Source: Sphingomonas sp. CBMAI 2297
Lineage (GTDB): Bacteria; Pseudomonadota; Alphaproteobacteria; Sphingomonadales; Sphingomonadaceae
DNA length: 64,000 nucleotides
Assembly: GCF_029870595.1 (NCBI RefSeq)
Contig: NZ_JAPDIR010000021.1
Span: 1 to 64,000, forward strand
Direction of reading: 5' to 3'
Shown: in pieces, positions 1-8,850 of the stretch
Layout of the letters: every line of letters starts with the position of its first letter
Numbering within the stretch: the stretch's first letter is position 1
The notes under the pieces: generated by a model
What the model was told of the DNA's origin: nothing
What the model saw: the letters and a program-made list of their open reading frames with translations, nothing else
The model's database searches: none
Position numbers and translations under genes: made by a program

Positions 1-79
1 GGGCTTCGGGGGCGGGGTGCATCGGCATTGGATCGCGTAACGAGAGGCGCGATGCAATGATCCGGCCCAACCTCAATTC

Positions 80-162
80 CGTCATCCCCGCAAAGGCGGG
101 GACCCAGGGCAACAAAGCAATGCCCTTCGCGACTCTGGATCTCCGCCTGGGCGGGGATGACG
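80..162. repeat. REP-like palindromic element
   Basis: The outer arms CGTCATCCCCGC (80-91) and GCGGGGATGACG (151-162) are perfect reverse complements. An inner copy, GCAAAGGCGGGGA, follows the left arm directly. The same hairpin sequence recurs at 42214-42241 and 52498-52525, so this is a dispersed intergenic element and not a terminator special to the neighbouring receptor. The rest of 1-185 holds no supportable gene. Confidence 0.7.
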
Positions 163-185
163 ATCATGGGTAGATGGGTGCCGGA

Positions 186-2300
186 CTAGATCTGGATGCG
201 CGCGGTCACGCGGATGTCGCGGCCGGGCAGCGGCGCATAGTCCTTCAGCACGCTCGCGGCCCGCCGGGCCTCGACGTTGAAGATGTTGTTGGCCGATAGC
301 TGCAGGCTGGTGTTCGAGCCGGCGCCCCAGGGCTTCCACGAAATCGAGGCGTTGACCAGGGTGAAGCCGTCGGTCGGCGTCTCGAAGGCCGAGATGCGCG
401 TCTGGTCGAATACATGCTCGACTTCGCCGCGGATCGAGAAGCGGTCCGAAGTCGCCTCGAGCCCGCCATTGACGCGCAGCGGCGGGATGCGCGGCGCCGG
501 GCCGGTGCCGACGATCTCGGCATGGACATAATCGGCCAGCGCGGTGGCGTTGATCGAGAAGTCCTTTACCGTCGCGATGCGGAACGAGCCCTCGGCCTCG
601 AACCCGTAATAACGGGCATTCGCCTGATTGTACTGGAACACCGGCAGATCGTCCCGCGTCGCGCCGGTCGGCGTGTCGTAGATATAGCCGGTGAACCAGT
701 TGTAATAGGCCGCGGTCGAGAAGGCGAAGCCGTCGCCGGAGCCCTTGAAGGTCGCCTCGACGCCCCAGCTCTTCTCGGTGCCGAAGTTCGGATTGCCGAT
801 CTCGAACGCCTGGGTGCCGGCGTGTGGGCCGTTGGCGAACAGCTCTTCCGGGGTCGGTGCCCGCTCGGCGCGCGAGACGTTGACGCCGAAGCGCATGCCC
901 TGGGCCACCGCATAGCTGGCACCGAGCGATGCGGAGAAGCTGTTGAAGGTGCGATTATAGGCCGGGTTGCCGATATCGGCATCGGCCTGGGCATCGACGA
1001 TATTATGCTCGAAGCGCGCCGCGGCCTCCGCCTTGAACGCGCCCAGGTCGAGCGACTGGAGCGTGAACAGGCCGAATTGCTGCGCCGAGTTCTTGGGCAG
1101 GAACTTCTCGTCGCCCACCACATGCATGTCGCGCAGCGAGAACTGGCCGCCGACCATGCCTTCCCAGCCGCCGCGCGCGGCCTGGACCAGCTCGAGCCGG
1201 CCTTCATAGCCCTGATTGTAGAAGGTGGTGCCGACGGTGCCGTCTTCCGCGATCTCCGAATGCTTGTAGTCGGCCGCGGCCAGCCGGGTGCGGATCTGCT
1301 TGAAGATGCCGCCGCCGGTATCGACTTCGCCGCGAATATCGACGCGGGTCTGCTGCGCATGGAGGCGCACCTGCTCGGCCTCGATCGACGGATCGAGCGA
1401 ATAGCGGATGGGCACGCCGTAGAAGGTGTCGAAATGGCTCACCGAGAAGCCGAGATTGTTGTTGCCGTCGATGATCGCGGCGCCGCCGGCGACGTCCCAG
1501 GTCTTGGCGGCAGTGTTGGGCACCCGGCCCTTGAGGTCGGCCAGGTCCTGGATCGCCGGATCGGCGCTCGCCGCCGCCTGGGCCCGGAGCGCGGGCGACA
1601 GGACATAGCCGCCGGTGCGCTGGTTGCCGGTCTGGGTGAAGCTGCCATCAGCGTGGAGGACGATCTTGCTTGTCACCGGCACGTCCGCCGCGCCCGAGGC
1701 CGAGCGCTCGTCGGCGGCGCTGCCATAGCTGGCGATGCCGTCGAAATGCACCGCCTCCTGGGGCATGTGACGCGGGATGCGGCTGTCGATGACGTTGACC
1801 ACGCCGCCGATCGCCGAGGGGCCGAAGATCAGCGCGGTCGGCCCGCGCAGCACTTCGATGCGATCGGCGGTGAGCGGGTTGATGATCGGCGCGTGATCGG
1901 CCGAGGTGTTCGACACGTCGATGCTGCCGATGCCGTCGGTGAGCAGCGGCGCGCGGGCGCCGATGAAGCCGCGCAGCACCGGGCGCGAGGCATTGGGGCC
2001 GAAGGACGAGGCCGAGACACCGGGCTGCTGGGCCAGGGTCTCGCCGATCGTCGGGCGCAGGTCGCGCGTGAGTTCTTCCTTGGCGAGGACGGTAGTGCCG
2101 CCCAGCACGTCGGCGGTGTTGCGGGCGCGGGTGCCGGTGACGACGATCTGTGCGCCCGGCTGGTCATGGTCCTGCGGTGCCGCCGCCGGGCTGCCGCCGT
2201 CGCTCGCCGGCGCGGCGGCGACCGTGCCGTCCGCATCCGTCTGGGCATGGGCAGGCAGGGCGAGCAGGGCGGCGGAACCAAGCAGCAGCGAACGCAACAT
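186..2300 (-). CDS. TonB-dependent receptor, ZnuD-like
   Basis: Outer-membrane TonB-dependent transporter of 704 aa. The chosen start, MLRSLLLGSAALLALPAHAQ, is a clean signal peptide with an AHA-Q cleavage site; the frame stays open far upstream but that part looks non-coding. A TonB-box-like segment (QIVVTGTRA) leads into a plug domain with the hallmark RIEVLRGPTALIFGPSAIGG and a C-terminal strand ending in TARIQI. The plug context (HAPIINPLTADRIEVLRGP, then VNVIDSRIP) resembles ZnuD/ZnuK zinc receptors more than siderophore receptors; this is from memory of the family. The substrate is not proven, and copper or another metal chelate is possible. It diverges from the membrane protein gene at 2539. 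Confidence 0.85.
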   Translation of the reverse strand: MLRSLLLGSAALLALPAHAQTDADGTVAAAPASDGGSPAAAPQDHDQPGAQIVVTGTRARNTADVLGGTTVLAKEELTRDLRPTIGETLAQQPGVSASSFGPNASRPVLRGFIGARAPLLTDGIGSIDVSNTSADHAPIINPLTADRIEVLRGPTALIFGPSAIGGVVNVIDSRIPRHMPQEAVHFDGIASYGSAADERSASGAADVPVTSKIVLHADGSFTQTGNQRTGGYVLSPALRAQAAASADPAIQDLADLKGRVPNTAAKTWDVAGGAAIIDGNNNLGFSVSHFDTFYGVPIRYSLDPSIEAEQVRLHAQQTRVDIRGEVDTGGGIFKQIRTRLAAADYKHSEIAEDGTVGTTFYNQGYEGRLELVQAARGGWEGMVGGQFSLRDMHVVGDEKFLPKNSAQQFGLFTLQSLDLGAFKAEAAARFEHNIVDAQADADIGNPAYNRTFNSFSASLGASYAVAQGMRFGVNVSRAERAPTPEELFANGPHAGTQAFEIGNPNFGTEKSWGVEATFKGSGDGFAFSTAAYYNWFTGYIYDTPTGATRDDLPVFQYNQANARYYGFEAEGSFRIATVKDFSINATALADYVHAEIVGTGPAPRIPPLRVNGGLEATSDRFSIRGEVEHVFDQTRISAFETPTDGFTLVNASISWKPWGAGSNTSLQLSANNIFNVEARRAASVLKDYAPLPGRDIRVTARIQI

Positions 2301-2350
2301 CGACGAATCTTTCCCGAACCATGAAACTTGCTGCATCGCGGTAATCGCGA

Positions 2351-2365
2351 TGATATAAGGTATCA
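2351..2365. promoter_or_regulatory. 15-bp inverted repeat upstream of the receptor
   Basis: TGATAT-AAG-GTATCA is an inverted repeat with 5 of 6 arm positions matching, about 50 bp upstream of the receptor start. It overlaps the AT-rich stretch where a minus-strand -10 box would fall, so it fits a repressor site. It does not match the Zur consensus I know for alphaproteobacteria, so I do not name the regulator. Confidence 0.35.
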
Positions 2366-2538
2366 AGTTCTTTTGTCCCGCTTCCGGACCGACTGGGCGT
2401 CGCCGGGGCCTGCGGGCCGTGCGCCTCCGCTCCGTCCCGGGATCGTCGCATTTGCGGAAACCTTGCGATGCCGCGCGCGCGGCTAATCCCGGGCGGGCGC
2501 CGCACCTAGATAGCGCTCCGTCGAACAGGAGGATTGCA

Positions 2539-3069
2539 ATGGCATATCTCGATAGCCGGGTCGCGATGCTGGAGGGCATGGCCGGCGCCGTGCCGGCCGA
2601 GGCCGTGCTGAGCCCGCTCGAGCTGCGCACGCTCCAGCTTTCCCAGGCGGATGGCCGTGCTTCGTTGCGCGCGCCGCGCCGGATCGAACGACTGGGGGCG
2701 ATGCTGTTCGGCTCGCGCCGGGTATCCGGCCTCGCCAACCCACGGCTCGAGGCGCTTCGCCGCTTCGCCATCCAGTACCGGCTCGAAGGCGCGGCGATCG
2801 ATGCGGGCGAGGCCATGCGTGCCGAGGCCGCGGGCTTTTCCGCCGCCGCGCTCGACCGGGTTCGCCGGATCGTCGACGGCTGGCCGCGCCGTGCCGGCCC
2901 GCTGCTGCGCGCGGCGTCGTTGCTGGCGGCCGCTGCCATTGTCGCAGCGGCGAGTGCGGTGGCCTATTTCTGGCTCGCCGACGAACTGGAGCCGGCAGTC
3001 GCCGCGATCCTGATCGGCGCCGGCGCGGTGACGCTCGCGCCGCTCTTCGCCGGCCGCCCCCGGGGCTGA
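2539..3069 (+). CDS. Small membrane protein of unknown function
   Basis: 176 aa, starting at MAYLDSRVAMLEGM behind a strong AGGAGG at 2528-2533. The first 125 residues are charged and helical and look cytoplasmic. Residues about 128-172 hold two hydrophobic segments separated by a short acidic loop (ADELEPAV), so the protein is probably a two-helix inner-membrane protein with a cytosolic N-terminal part. I recognise no domain. It is a single gene transcribed away from the receptor at 186-2300. Confidence 0.75.
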   Translation: MAYLDSRVAMLEGMAGAVPAEAVLSPLELRTLQLSQADGRASLRAPRRIERLGAMLFGSRRVSGLANPRLEALRRFAIQYRLEGAAIDAGEAMRAEAAGFSAAALDRVRRIVDGWPRRAGPLLRAASLLAAAAIVAAASAVAYFWLADELEPAVAAILIGAGAVTLAPLFAGRPRG

Positions 3070-3109
3070 TCATCATGGTATAGAACCACTGTGCCAGTTT
3101 TGGTCCAGT

Positions 3110-3126
3110 AAATTGGTATTCAAATT
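3110..3126. promoter_or_regulatory. Candidate GntR/UxuR-type operator upstream of the PL6 operon
   Basis: AAATTGGTATTCAAATT matches the left half of the UxuR/ExuR palindrome (AAATTGGTATACCAATTT, recalled from E. coli) exactly and most of the right half. It lies 86 bp before the start of the alginate lyase operon. Half-sites of the same sequence occur at the kdgK/TonB receptor divergent promoter (11684 and 11732). Confidence 0.55.
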
Positions 3127-3195
3127 GGCTTGCGCATAGCGATCCCAACTGATAGTCCACTCACATCGGCCATCAGAGCCGATGGGGAGGATCCG

Positions 3196-4575
3196 TTGCG
3201 ACCCTGGGCGCTGTCGATGATGATGGTTGCGGTTTCCGCGCTTCCGGCGGCCGCGCGGGACATGCTTGTCCATGACCAGCAGGAGTATGCCGTCGCGGCG
3301 AAGATGCTGGCGCCGGGCGACCGCATCGTGCTCGCCAATGGCGAATGGCGCGATTTCGCGGTGCGCTTCTCGGCCATGGGCCAGGCGGACAAGCCGATCA
3401 CGCTGACCGCGGAGACGCCGGGCAAGGTGATCCTCACTGGCAAGTCGAGCCTGCGCATGGCGGGGCGCTGGCTCATCGTGTCGAACCTCGTCTTCAAGGA
3501 TGGGCATGGCGGCGACGAGGAGCTGATCGCGTTTCGCGACGGGACGAAGCGATGGGCGGAGAATTCGCGGCTCACCGGGGTGGTGGTGGACGGCTATGGC
3601 CCGCCCGATACGGCCAGGACCGATCACTGGGTCTCGCTCTACGGGCGCAACAACCGCGTCGATCACTCGCACTTTGTCGGCAAGATGCATGGCGGGGCGA
3701 TGCTGGTCGTGGTGCGCGCCGCGAACCTGCCGCTCGATAACCATCACCGCATCGACCATAATTATTTCGGCCCGCGGCCTCCCCTCGGGGAAAATGGCGG
3801 CGAGACCATCCGCATCGGCACCAGCCAGGAATCGCAGAGCGACTCGTTCACGATCGTCGAGGACAATTATTTCGAGCGCTGCGACGGCGAAGCGGAGATC
3901 GTCTCGATCAAGTCGGGCGCGAACATCCTGCGGCGCAATGTCGTGGTCGAGAGCCAGGGCGCGTTCGTGATGCGCCACGGGCACGGCAATGTGATCGAGG
4001 ACAATATGTTCTTCGGCAATGGCGTGAAGCGGACCGGCGGCATCCGCGTGATCAACCGCCGCCAGGTCGTGCGGAACAACTATCTGGAGGGGCTGGCGGG
4101 CGAGAGGCCGTACAGCGCGATCTCGCTGATGAACGGCGTGCCCAATTCGCCGCTCAACCGCTATGTCCAGGTCGCGGACGCACTGATCGCGCGCAACAGC
4201 GTGATCGACGCCGCGACGGTGACGCTGGGCAATGGCGCGAGCGCGGAACTGTCGCTGCCGCCGGTCTCGACCCGGTTCGAGGGCAATCTGTTCGTCAATG
4301 CGAAGCGCGGCGATCCCTTCGTCGCCAGGGCGGACATCGCCGGTATCGGCTTTGCCGGCAACGTCCTGTCCGCGCCCGGCCCCGCCGCCCTGCCCATTGC
4401 GATGGACCGTCGCCAGGTAGTGCTCGCGCGTGCCGCCAACGGCCTGCTCTATCCGACCGATCCGACCCTGGCGGAGACGGGTGCCGATCCTTCGCTCAAG
4501 CCCATCGCGCGCGAGGAGACGGGTGTCTCCTGGTACGCCAAGCCCGCGGCATCGCCGCTTCCGGGAAGCCATTGA
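3196..4575 (+). CDS. Polysaccharide lyase family 6 (alginate lyase)
   Basis: Secreted or periplasmic beta-elimination lyase, 459 aa, single parallel beta-helix. The TTG at 3196 is preferred because GGGGAGGA lies at 3184-3191 and the product then begins with a signal peptide (RPWALSMMMVAVSALPAAARD). The PL6 catalytic Lys and Arg are visible as SIKSG (K239) and MRHG (R260). Their 21-residue spacing equals that of K250/R271 in chondroitinase B. The repeated N-x-F/Y-x-G coils are typical of the beta-helix. The gene opens the operon lyase-lyase-MFS-SDR-esterase. PL6 includes alginate lyases and chondroitinase B; the neighbours (PL17, DEH reductase) make alginate the likely substrate. Confidence 0.9.
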   Translation: MRPWALSMMMVAVSALPAAARDMLVHDQQEYAVAAKMLAPGDRIVLANGEWRDFAVRFSAMGQADKPITLTAETPGKVILTGKSSLRMAGRWLIVSNLVFKDGHGGDEELIAFRDGTKRWAENSRLTGVVVDGYGPPDTARTDHWVSLYGRNNRVDHSHFVGKMHGGAMLVVVRAANLPLDNHHRIDHNYFGPRPPLGENGGETIRIGTSQESQSDSFTIVEDNYFERCDGEAEIVSIKSGANILRRNVVVESQGAFVMRHGHGNVIEDNMFFGNGVKRTGGIRVINRRQVVRNNYLEGLAGERPYSAISLMNGVPNSPLNRYVQVADALIARNSVIDAATVTLGNGASAELSLPPVSTRFEGNLFVNAKRGDPFVARADIAGIGFAGNVLSAPGPAALPIAMDRRQVVLARAANGLLYPTDPTLAETGADPSLKPIAREETGVSWYAKPAASPLPGSH

Positions 4576-6770
4576 TGACTCGTTTCGCGTTTCTCCTCGC
4601 CGGTGCCGCCCTGCTCGCCACGCCTGCCATGGCGCAGACCGCGCCGGGCGATGAGCCGACCCTTTTCCGCGCGCCCGAAATGGCGGCGACGGCGAAGGAA
4701 GCCACGGCCTATCCGCTGTTCGCCGCCGAGCTGAAGCGGGCCCGCCGCGAAGTCGACAAGGCGATCAAGACGGGGGTGGTGGTGCCCCAGCCCAAGGATC
4801 CGGGCGGCGGCTACACCCATGAGCAGCACAAAAGGAACTACACCGCCATCTACGGCGCCGGGCTCCTGTTCCGCATCACCGGCGAGCAGCGTTATGCCGA
4901 TTTCGCCAGGGCGGAACTGCTCGAATATGCCAGGCTCTACCCGACGCTCGGCAACCATCCGGCGGCGAGCGACCAGCGGCCGGGGCGCCTGTTCTGGCAG
5001 AGCCTCAACGACGCGGTGTGGGCGGTCTATGCCGTGCAGGGCTATGACGCGATCCGGGAGTCGCTGAGCGCCGCCGATCGCGCGACGATCGACGACAAGC
5101 TGTTCCGCCCGATGGCGAATTTCCTGTCGGCCGGCCAGGCCGAGGAGTTCGACCAGATCCACAACCATGCCACCTGGGCCTGCGCCGCGGTGGGCATGAT
5201 CGGCTATACGCTTCGCGATCAGGGCTTTGTCGAAGTGGCGTTGAAGGGCCTCAAGCGCGACGGCAAGTTCGGCTTCCTGGCGCAGATCGACCAGCTCTTC
5301 TCGCCCGACGGCTATTATGTCGAAGGGCCCTATTACCAGCGCTACGCGATGCTGCCCTTCGTGCTGTTCGCGCGCTTCATCGCGGCGAACCAGCCCGGGC
5401 AGAAGATCTTCCAGCACCGCGACGGCGTGCTGCTGAAGGCGATCCGCACTTCGATCCAGACGACCTATGACGGCTATTTCTTCCCGTTCAACGACGCGAT
5501 GCCGGACAAGAGCCTGAAGACCGACGAGCTCTATCAGTCGGTGGCGATCGGCTATGAAGCGACCAGGGATCCGGCGCTTCTCTCGATCGCCAAGTGGCAG
5601 GGCCGCACCGTGCTGACCCCGGATGGGCTGATGGTCGCGAAGGACCTGGCGGCGGGCAAGGCCCAGCCTTTCCCCTTCGCCGCGCAGTTCCTGCGCGACG
5701 GGCCGAACGGCGAGATGGGCGGGCTGGCCATCATGCGCTCGGGCCCGGGCGACAGCGACCAGGTGCTCGTCGCCAAGAATGCCGCGATGGGCATGGGGCA
5801 CGGCCATTTCGACAAGCTGTCGTACATTCTCTACGACAATGGCCATGCCATCGTGACCGATTACGGCGCGGCGCGCTTCCTCAATGTCGAGAGCAAGGAC
5901 GGCGGGCGCTACCTCAAGGAAAATGAGAGCTGGGCGAAGCAGACCGTCGCCCACAACACGCTGGTCGTGAACGAGACCAGCAATTTCGGCGGCAAGTGGA
6001 AGGTGGGCGACAAGCTGGCGCCCAAGCAGCTCTTCTGGGCGAGCACGCCGCAGGCGACGATCAGCACCGCCGAGATGACCGGCGCCTATCCGGGGGTGCG
6101 CTATCGCCGCACTTTGATCCAGCTGCCGGTCGATGGCGTCGAGAGCCCGATGATCGTCGACCTGCTCGACGCGACCGGCGACAAGCCCGCGACCTATGAC
6201 CTGCCGCTCCATTATGCCGGGCAGATCACCGCGATCGGCTTCCCGCTCCAGTCGAACACCGCCGAGCGGCCGGTGCTCGGCAAGGCGAACGGCTATCAGC
6301 ACATCTGGGTCGATGCGACGGGCATGCCGGGCGCGGACAATGGCGCGGTCACCTGGATCAACGACAATCGCTTCTACACCTACCGCATGATCGCGCCGGC
6401 GGGCGCCAGCGTGATCCTGGGCGAGAGCGGCGCGAACGATCCCCGCTTCAACCTGCGCCGCGAGCCGCTGCTGATCGAGCGTGTGACGGGGGCGACCAGC
6501 GCCCAGTTCGTCAACCTGCTCGAGCCGCACGGCAATTACGACGCCGGCGAGGAGAAGACCACCGCGAGCAACAGCCGGGTCAAGGGCTTCACGCATGTCC
6601 GCACCGGCGATGCCGATGTGGTGACGATCAAGCTCGCCGACGGCCGCGGCATCATGCTCGCCATCGCTTTCTCCGCCGATGCCGGGGCGGCGCACAGCGC
6701 CACGGTCGATGGCAGGAAGATCGACTGGAAGGGCCATTTCGCCCGGTTCGACACCGGCAGGGGAAACTGA
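4575..6770 (+). CDS. Polysaccharide lyase family 17, oligoalginate exolyase
   Basis: 731 aa, signal peptide ending AMA-Q at residues 18-21. It cleaves unsaturated alginate oligomers to monomers, which rearrange to DEH. An alpha/alpha-toroid (about 30-360) is followed by a heparinase II/III beta-sheet domain. Residues align with Saccharophagus Alg17c: N197-H198 (N201/H202), Y254 in the GPYYQRYA motif (Y258) and H409 in GHGHFDK (H413). The ATG overlaps the PL6 stop by one base (TGATG), so the two lyases are translationally coupled. Full length for the family. Confidence 0.92.
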   Translation: MTRFAFLLAGAALLATPAMAQTAPGDEPTLFRAPEMAATAKEATAYPLFAAELKRARREVDKAIKTGVVVPQPKDPGGGYTHEQHKRNYTAIYGAGLLFRITGEQRYADFARAELLEYARLYPTLGNHPAASDQRPGRLFWQSLNDAVWAVYAVQGYDAIRESLSAADRATIDDKLFRPMANFLSAGQAEEFDQIHNHATWACAAVGMIGYTLRDQGFVEVALKGLKRDGKFGFLAQIDQLFSPDGYYVEGPYYQRYAMLPFVLFARFIAANQPGQKIFQHRDGVLLKAIRTSIQTTYDGYFFPFNDAMPDKSLKTDELYQSVAIGYEATRDPALLSIAKWQGRTVLTPDGLMVAKDLAAGKAQPFPFAAQFLRDGPNGEMGGLAIMRSGPGDSDQVLVAKNAAMGMGHGHFDKLSYILYDNGHAIVTDYGAARFLNVESKDGGRYLKENESWAKQTVAHNTLVVNETSNFGGKWKVGDKLAPKQLFWASTPQATISTAEMTGAYPGVRYRRTLIQLPVDGVESPMIVDLLDATGDKPATYDLPLHYAGQITAIGFPLQSNTAERPVLGKANGYQHIWVDATGMPGADNGAVTWINDNRFYTYRMIAPAGASVILGESGANDPRFNLRREPLLIERVTGATSAQFVNLLEPHGNYDAGEEKTTASNSRVKGFTHVRTGDADVVTIKLADGRGIMLAIAFSADAGAAHSATVDGRKIDWKGHFARFDTGRGN

Positions 6771-6774
6771 GCCG

Positions 6775-8067
6775 ATGACCAGGGTCAAGGGCCTGCGCTG
6801 GCTTGTCATCGGCCTGATCGGGCTGGTGACGGTGATCAACTATATCGACCGCAACGCGCTCGCGGTGATGTGGCCGGCGGTCTCCAGGGATATCGGCGCC
6901 GACAAGGCGGACTATGCGCTGCTGGTGACCATGTTCATGGTCGCCTATGCGGTCGGCCAGTCGCTGTTCGGCAAGCTGCTCGACCGGATCGGCACGCGGA
7001 TCGGCTTCGTCATCGCCATTGCGGTCTGGTCGGTCTCGATCGGCGCGCATGCGCTGGTCCGCTCGCTGGGGGCGCTGCTCTGCCTGCGCGTCACGCTGGG
7101 CGTGTCGGAAGCGGGCAACTGGCCGGGCGCGGTCAAGGCCAATGCGCTGTGGTTCCCGCCGCAGGAGCGCGCCTTCGCCCAGGGCATCTTCAATGCCGGC
7201 GCCGCGATCGGGGCAATCATCGCGGCGCCTGCCGTCGCCGCGCTCTATGCCGGGTTCGGCTGGCGGATGACCTTCGTGCTGGTCGGTGTGCTCGGCCTTG
7301 TCTGGCTGATCCCCTGGCTGCTCGTCTACCGCGCCGATCCCGATCGCCATCCCTGGCTGAGCGACGAGGAGCGCGCGCATATCGCCGCGCGCGCCGCCAT
7401 CGCCGATGCGCCCGGGAGCGAGGCGCCGGCGCCCGGCATGCTCGCGCTGCTGCGCTACCGCCAGAGCTGGGCGATCCTGCTCGGCCGCTTCTTCCTCGAT
7501 CCGGTCTGGTGGCTGTTCGTCTCCTGGCTGCCCATCTACCTGGCCGAGACCTTCGGCTTCGACGTGAAGCAGATCGGCATGTTCGGCTGGGTGCCGTTCG
7601 TCGGCGCGATGCTGGGCAGCCTGCTTGGCGGCTGGTTCTCCGGCGTGCTGATCGCCCGGGGCTGGAGCGCGCTGGCGGCGCGCAAGCTCGCCATCGCGAT
7701 CGGATGCGGGATCATGCTGCCGGCGCTGCTGCTCACCGCCGGCGCATCGACTCCGCTGGCGGCCGTGCTGCTGATCGCGGTGATCCTGTTCGGCTTCCAG
7801 GTGGCGATCAACAATATCCAGACCATGCCGGGCGACTATTTCGCCGGCGGCGCGGTGGGCAGCCTTGCCGGGATCAGCGGCACCGCCGCGGTGGCCGGCA
7901 CGCTGATCACCACCTGGCTCGTGCCGGTGATGACCGCCCAAGGCTATGCCCCGATATTCGCGCTGGCCGCGGCGATCGTGCCGCTCGCGCTTCTCGCCAT
8001 CCTCATTCTCGGCCGCGGAGTCCCGCGCGTCGAAACCCCTCCCCAGACCAAGCAGGACCCAGCATGA
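6775..8067 (+). CDS. MFS transporter, hexuronate/ACS family
   Basis: 430 aa, twelve predicted membrane helices. It belongs to the anion:cation symporter group that includes ExuT; the family signature is INYIDRNALAVMWPAV in helix 1, followed by the GKLLDRIGTR loop between helices 2 and 3. It probably brings unsaturated or monomeric uronates (DEH) into the cytoplasm. The start is 4 bp after the PL17 stop, and the end overlaps the SDR gene by ATGA, placing it firmly in the alginate operon. Sphingomonas sp. A1 imports whole alginate by an ABC system; here the MFS protein suggests extracytoplasmic depolymerisation. Confidence 0.88.
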   Translation: MTRVKGLRWLVIGLIGLVTVINYIDRNALAVMWPAVSRDIGADKADYALLVTMFMVAYAVGQSLFGKLLDRIGTRIGFVIAIAVWSVSIGAHALVRSLGALLCLRVTLGVSEAGNWPGAVKANALWFPPQERAFAQGIFNAGAAIGAIIAAPAVAALYAGFGWRMTFVLVGVLGLVWLIPWLLVYRADPDRHPWLSDEERAHIAARAAIADAPGSEAPAPGMLALLRYRQSWAILLGRFFLDPVWWLFVSWLPIYLAETFGFDVKQIGMFGWVPFVGAMLGSLLGGWFSGVLIARGWSALAARKLAIAIGCGIMLPALLLTAGASTPLAAVLLIAVILFGFQVAINNIQTMPGDYFAGGAVGSLAGISGTAAVAGTLITTWLVPVMTAQGYAPIFALAAAIVPLALLAILILGRGVPRVETPPQTKQDPA

Positions 8068-8816
8068 AATTGAAGGACAAGGTCGCCATCGTAACCGGCG
8101 GCGGGCGTGACATCGGCAAGTCGGTTTCGCTGCAGCTGGCGGCGGAAGGCGCCAGGGTCGCGGTGAACTATCGCAGCGACGCGGGCGCGGCGCGAGCGAC
8201 CGTGGCCGAGATCGAGGCCGCGGGCGGCACCGCGATCCTGGTCCAGGCCGATGTGACCAGGCCCGAGCAGGTGTCGAGGCTGGTCGACGAGACGACCGCC
8301 GCATTCGGCCAGCGCGTCGATGTGCTGGTCAACGTCGCCGGCGGCATGGTCGCCCGCAAGTCCCTGGCCGAAATGGACGAGGCGTTCTTCGACCAGGTGA
8401 TGGAACTCAACCTGAAATCGGCCTTCCTCGTCACCAAGGCGGTGCTGCCGCATCTGGGCGAGGGCAGCACGATCGTGAATCTCTCGTCGCTCGCTGGCCG
8501 CGACGGCGGCGGGCCGGGCGCTTCGATCTACGCCACCGCCAAGGGCGCGCTGATGACCTTTACCCGCAGCCTGGCCAAGGAGCTGGGCCCCCGGGGAATC
8601 CGCGTCAACGCGCTGTGCCCGGGGCTGATCGGCACCAGCTTCCACGACACCTTCTCCAAGCCGGAGGGGCGCAAGGCCGTGGCCGGCAATACGCCGCTGC
8701 GGCGCGAGGGCCATCCGGACGAAGTGGCGTCGGCGGTGGTCTTCCTCGCCTCGGGCGACTCGTCGTTCCTGACGGGCGTCAACATGGACATCAATGGCGG
8801 CCTGGCCTTCTCGTGA
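8064..8816 (+). CDS. SDR oxidoreductase, probable DEH reductase
   Basis: 250 aa classical short-chain dehydrogenase. The Rossmann glycine motif TGGGRDIG is at 11-18. The catalytic set is N116, S142 (in NLSSLAG), Y156 and K160 (YATAK). NYRSD at 35-39, after the second strand, has an Arg that suggests NADPH preference. In alginate pathways the equivalent enzyme (A1-R of Sphingomonas A1) reduces DEH to 2-keto-3-deoxygluconate. The context, coupled by ATGA to the uronate transporter and with a KDG-kinase-like gene nearby, supports that role. A general 3-oxoacyl-ACP-reductase-like annotation would be less informative. Confidence 0.85.
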   Translation: MKLKDKVAIVTGGGRDIGKSVSLQLAAEGARVAVNYRSDAGAARATVAEIEAAGGTAILVQADVTRPEQVSRLVDETTAAFGQRVDVLVNVAGGMVARKSLAEMDEAFFDQVMELNLKSAFLVTKAVLPHLGEGSTIVNLSSLAGRDGGGPGASIYATAKGALMTFTRSLAKELGPRGIRVNALCPGLIGTSFHDTFSKPEGRKAVAGNTPLRREGHPDEVASAVVFLASGDSSFLTGVNMDINGGLAFS

Positions 8817-8850
8817 TCGAGGGAGGCAGCCGTGACCGGGAGGGCATGAC

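Noticed and set aside
414..2324. 636-aa plus-strand frame opposite the first receptor
   Set aside because: Shadow ORF; the minus strand has the signal peptide, plug and barrel features.
2301..2939. N-terminal extension of the first TonB receptor frame (about 213 extra codons)
   Set aside because: Arg/Ser/Ala-rich shadow of the opposite strand; the real protein begins with a clear signal peptide at 2300.
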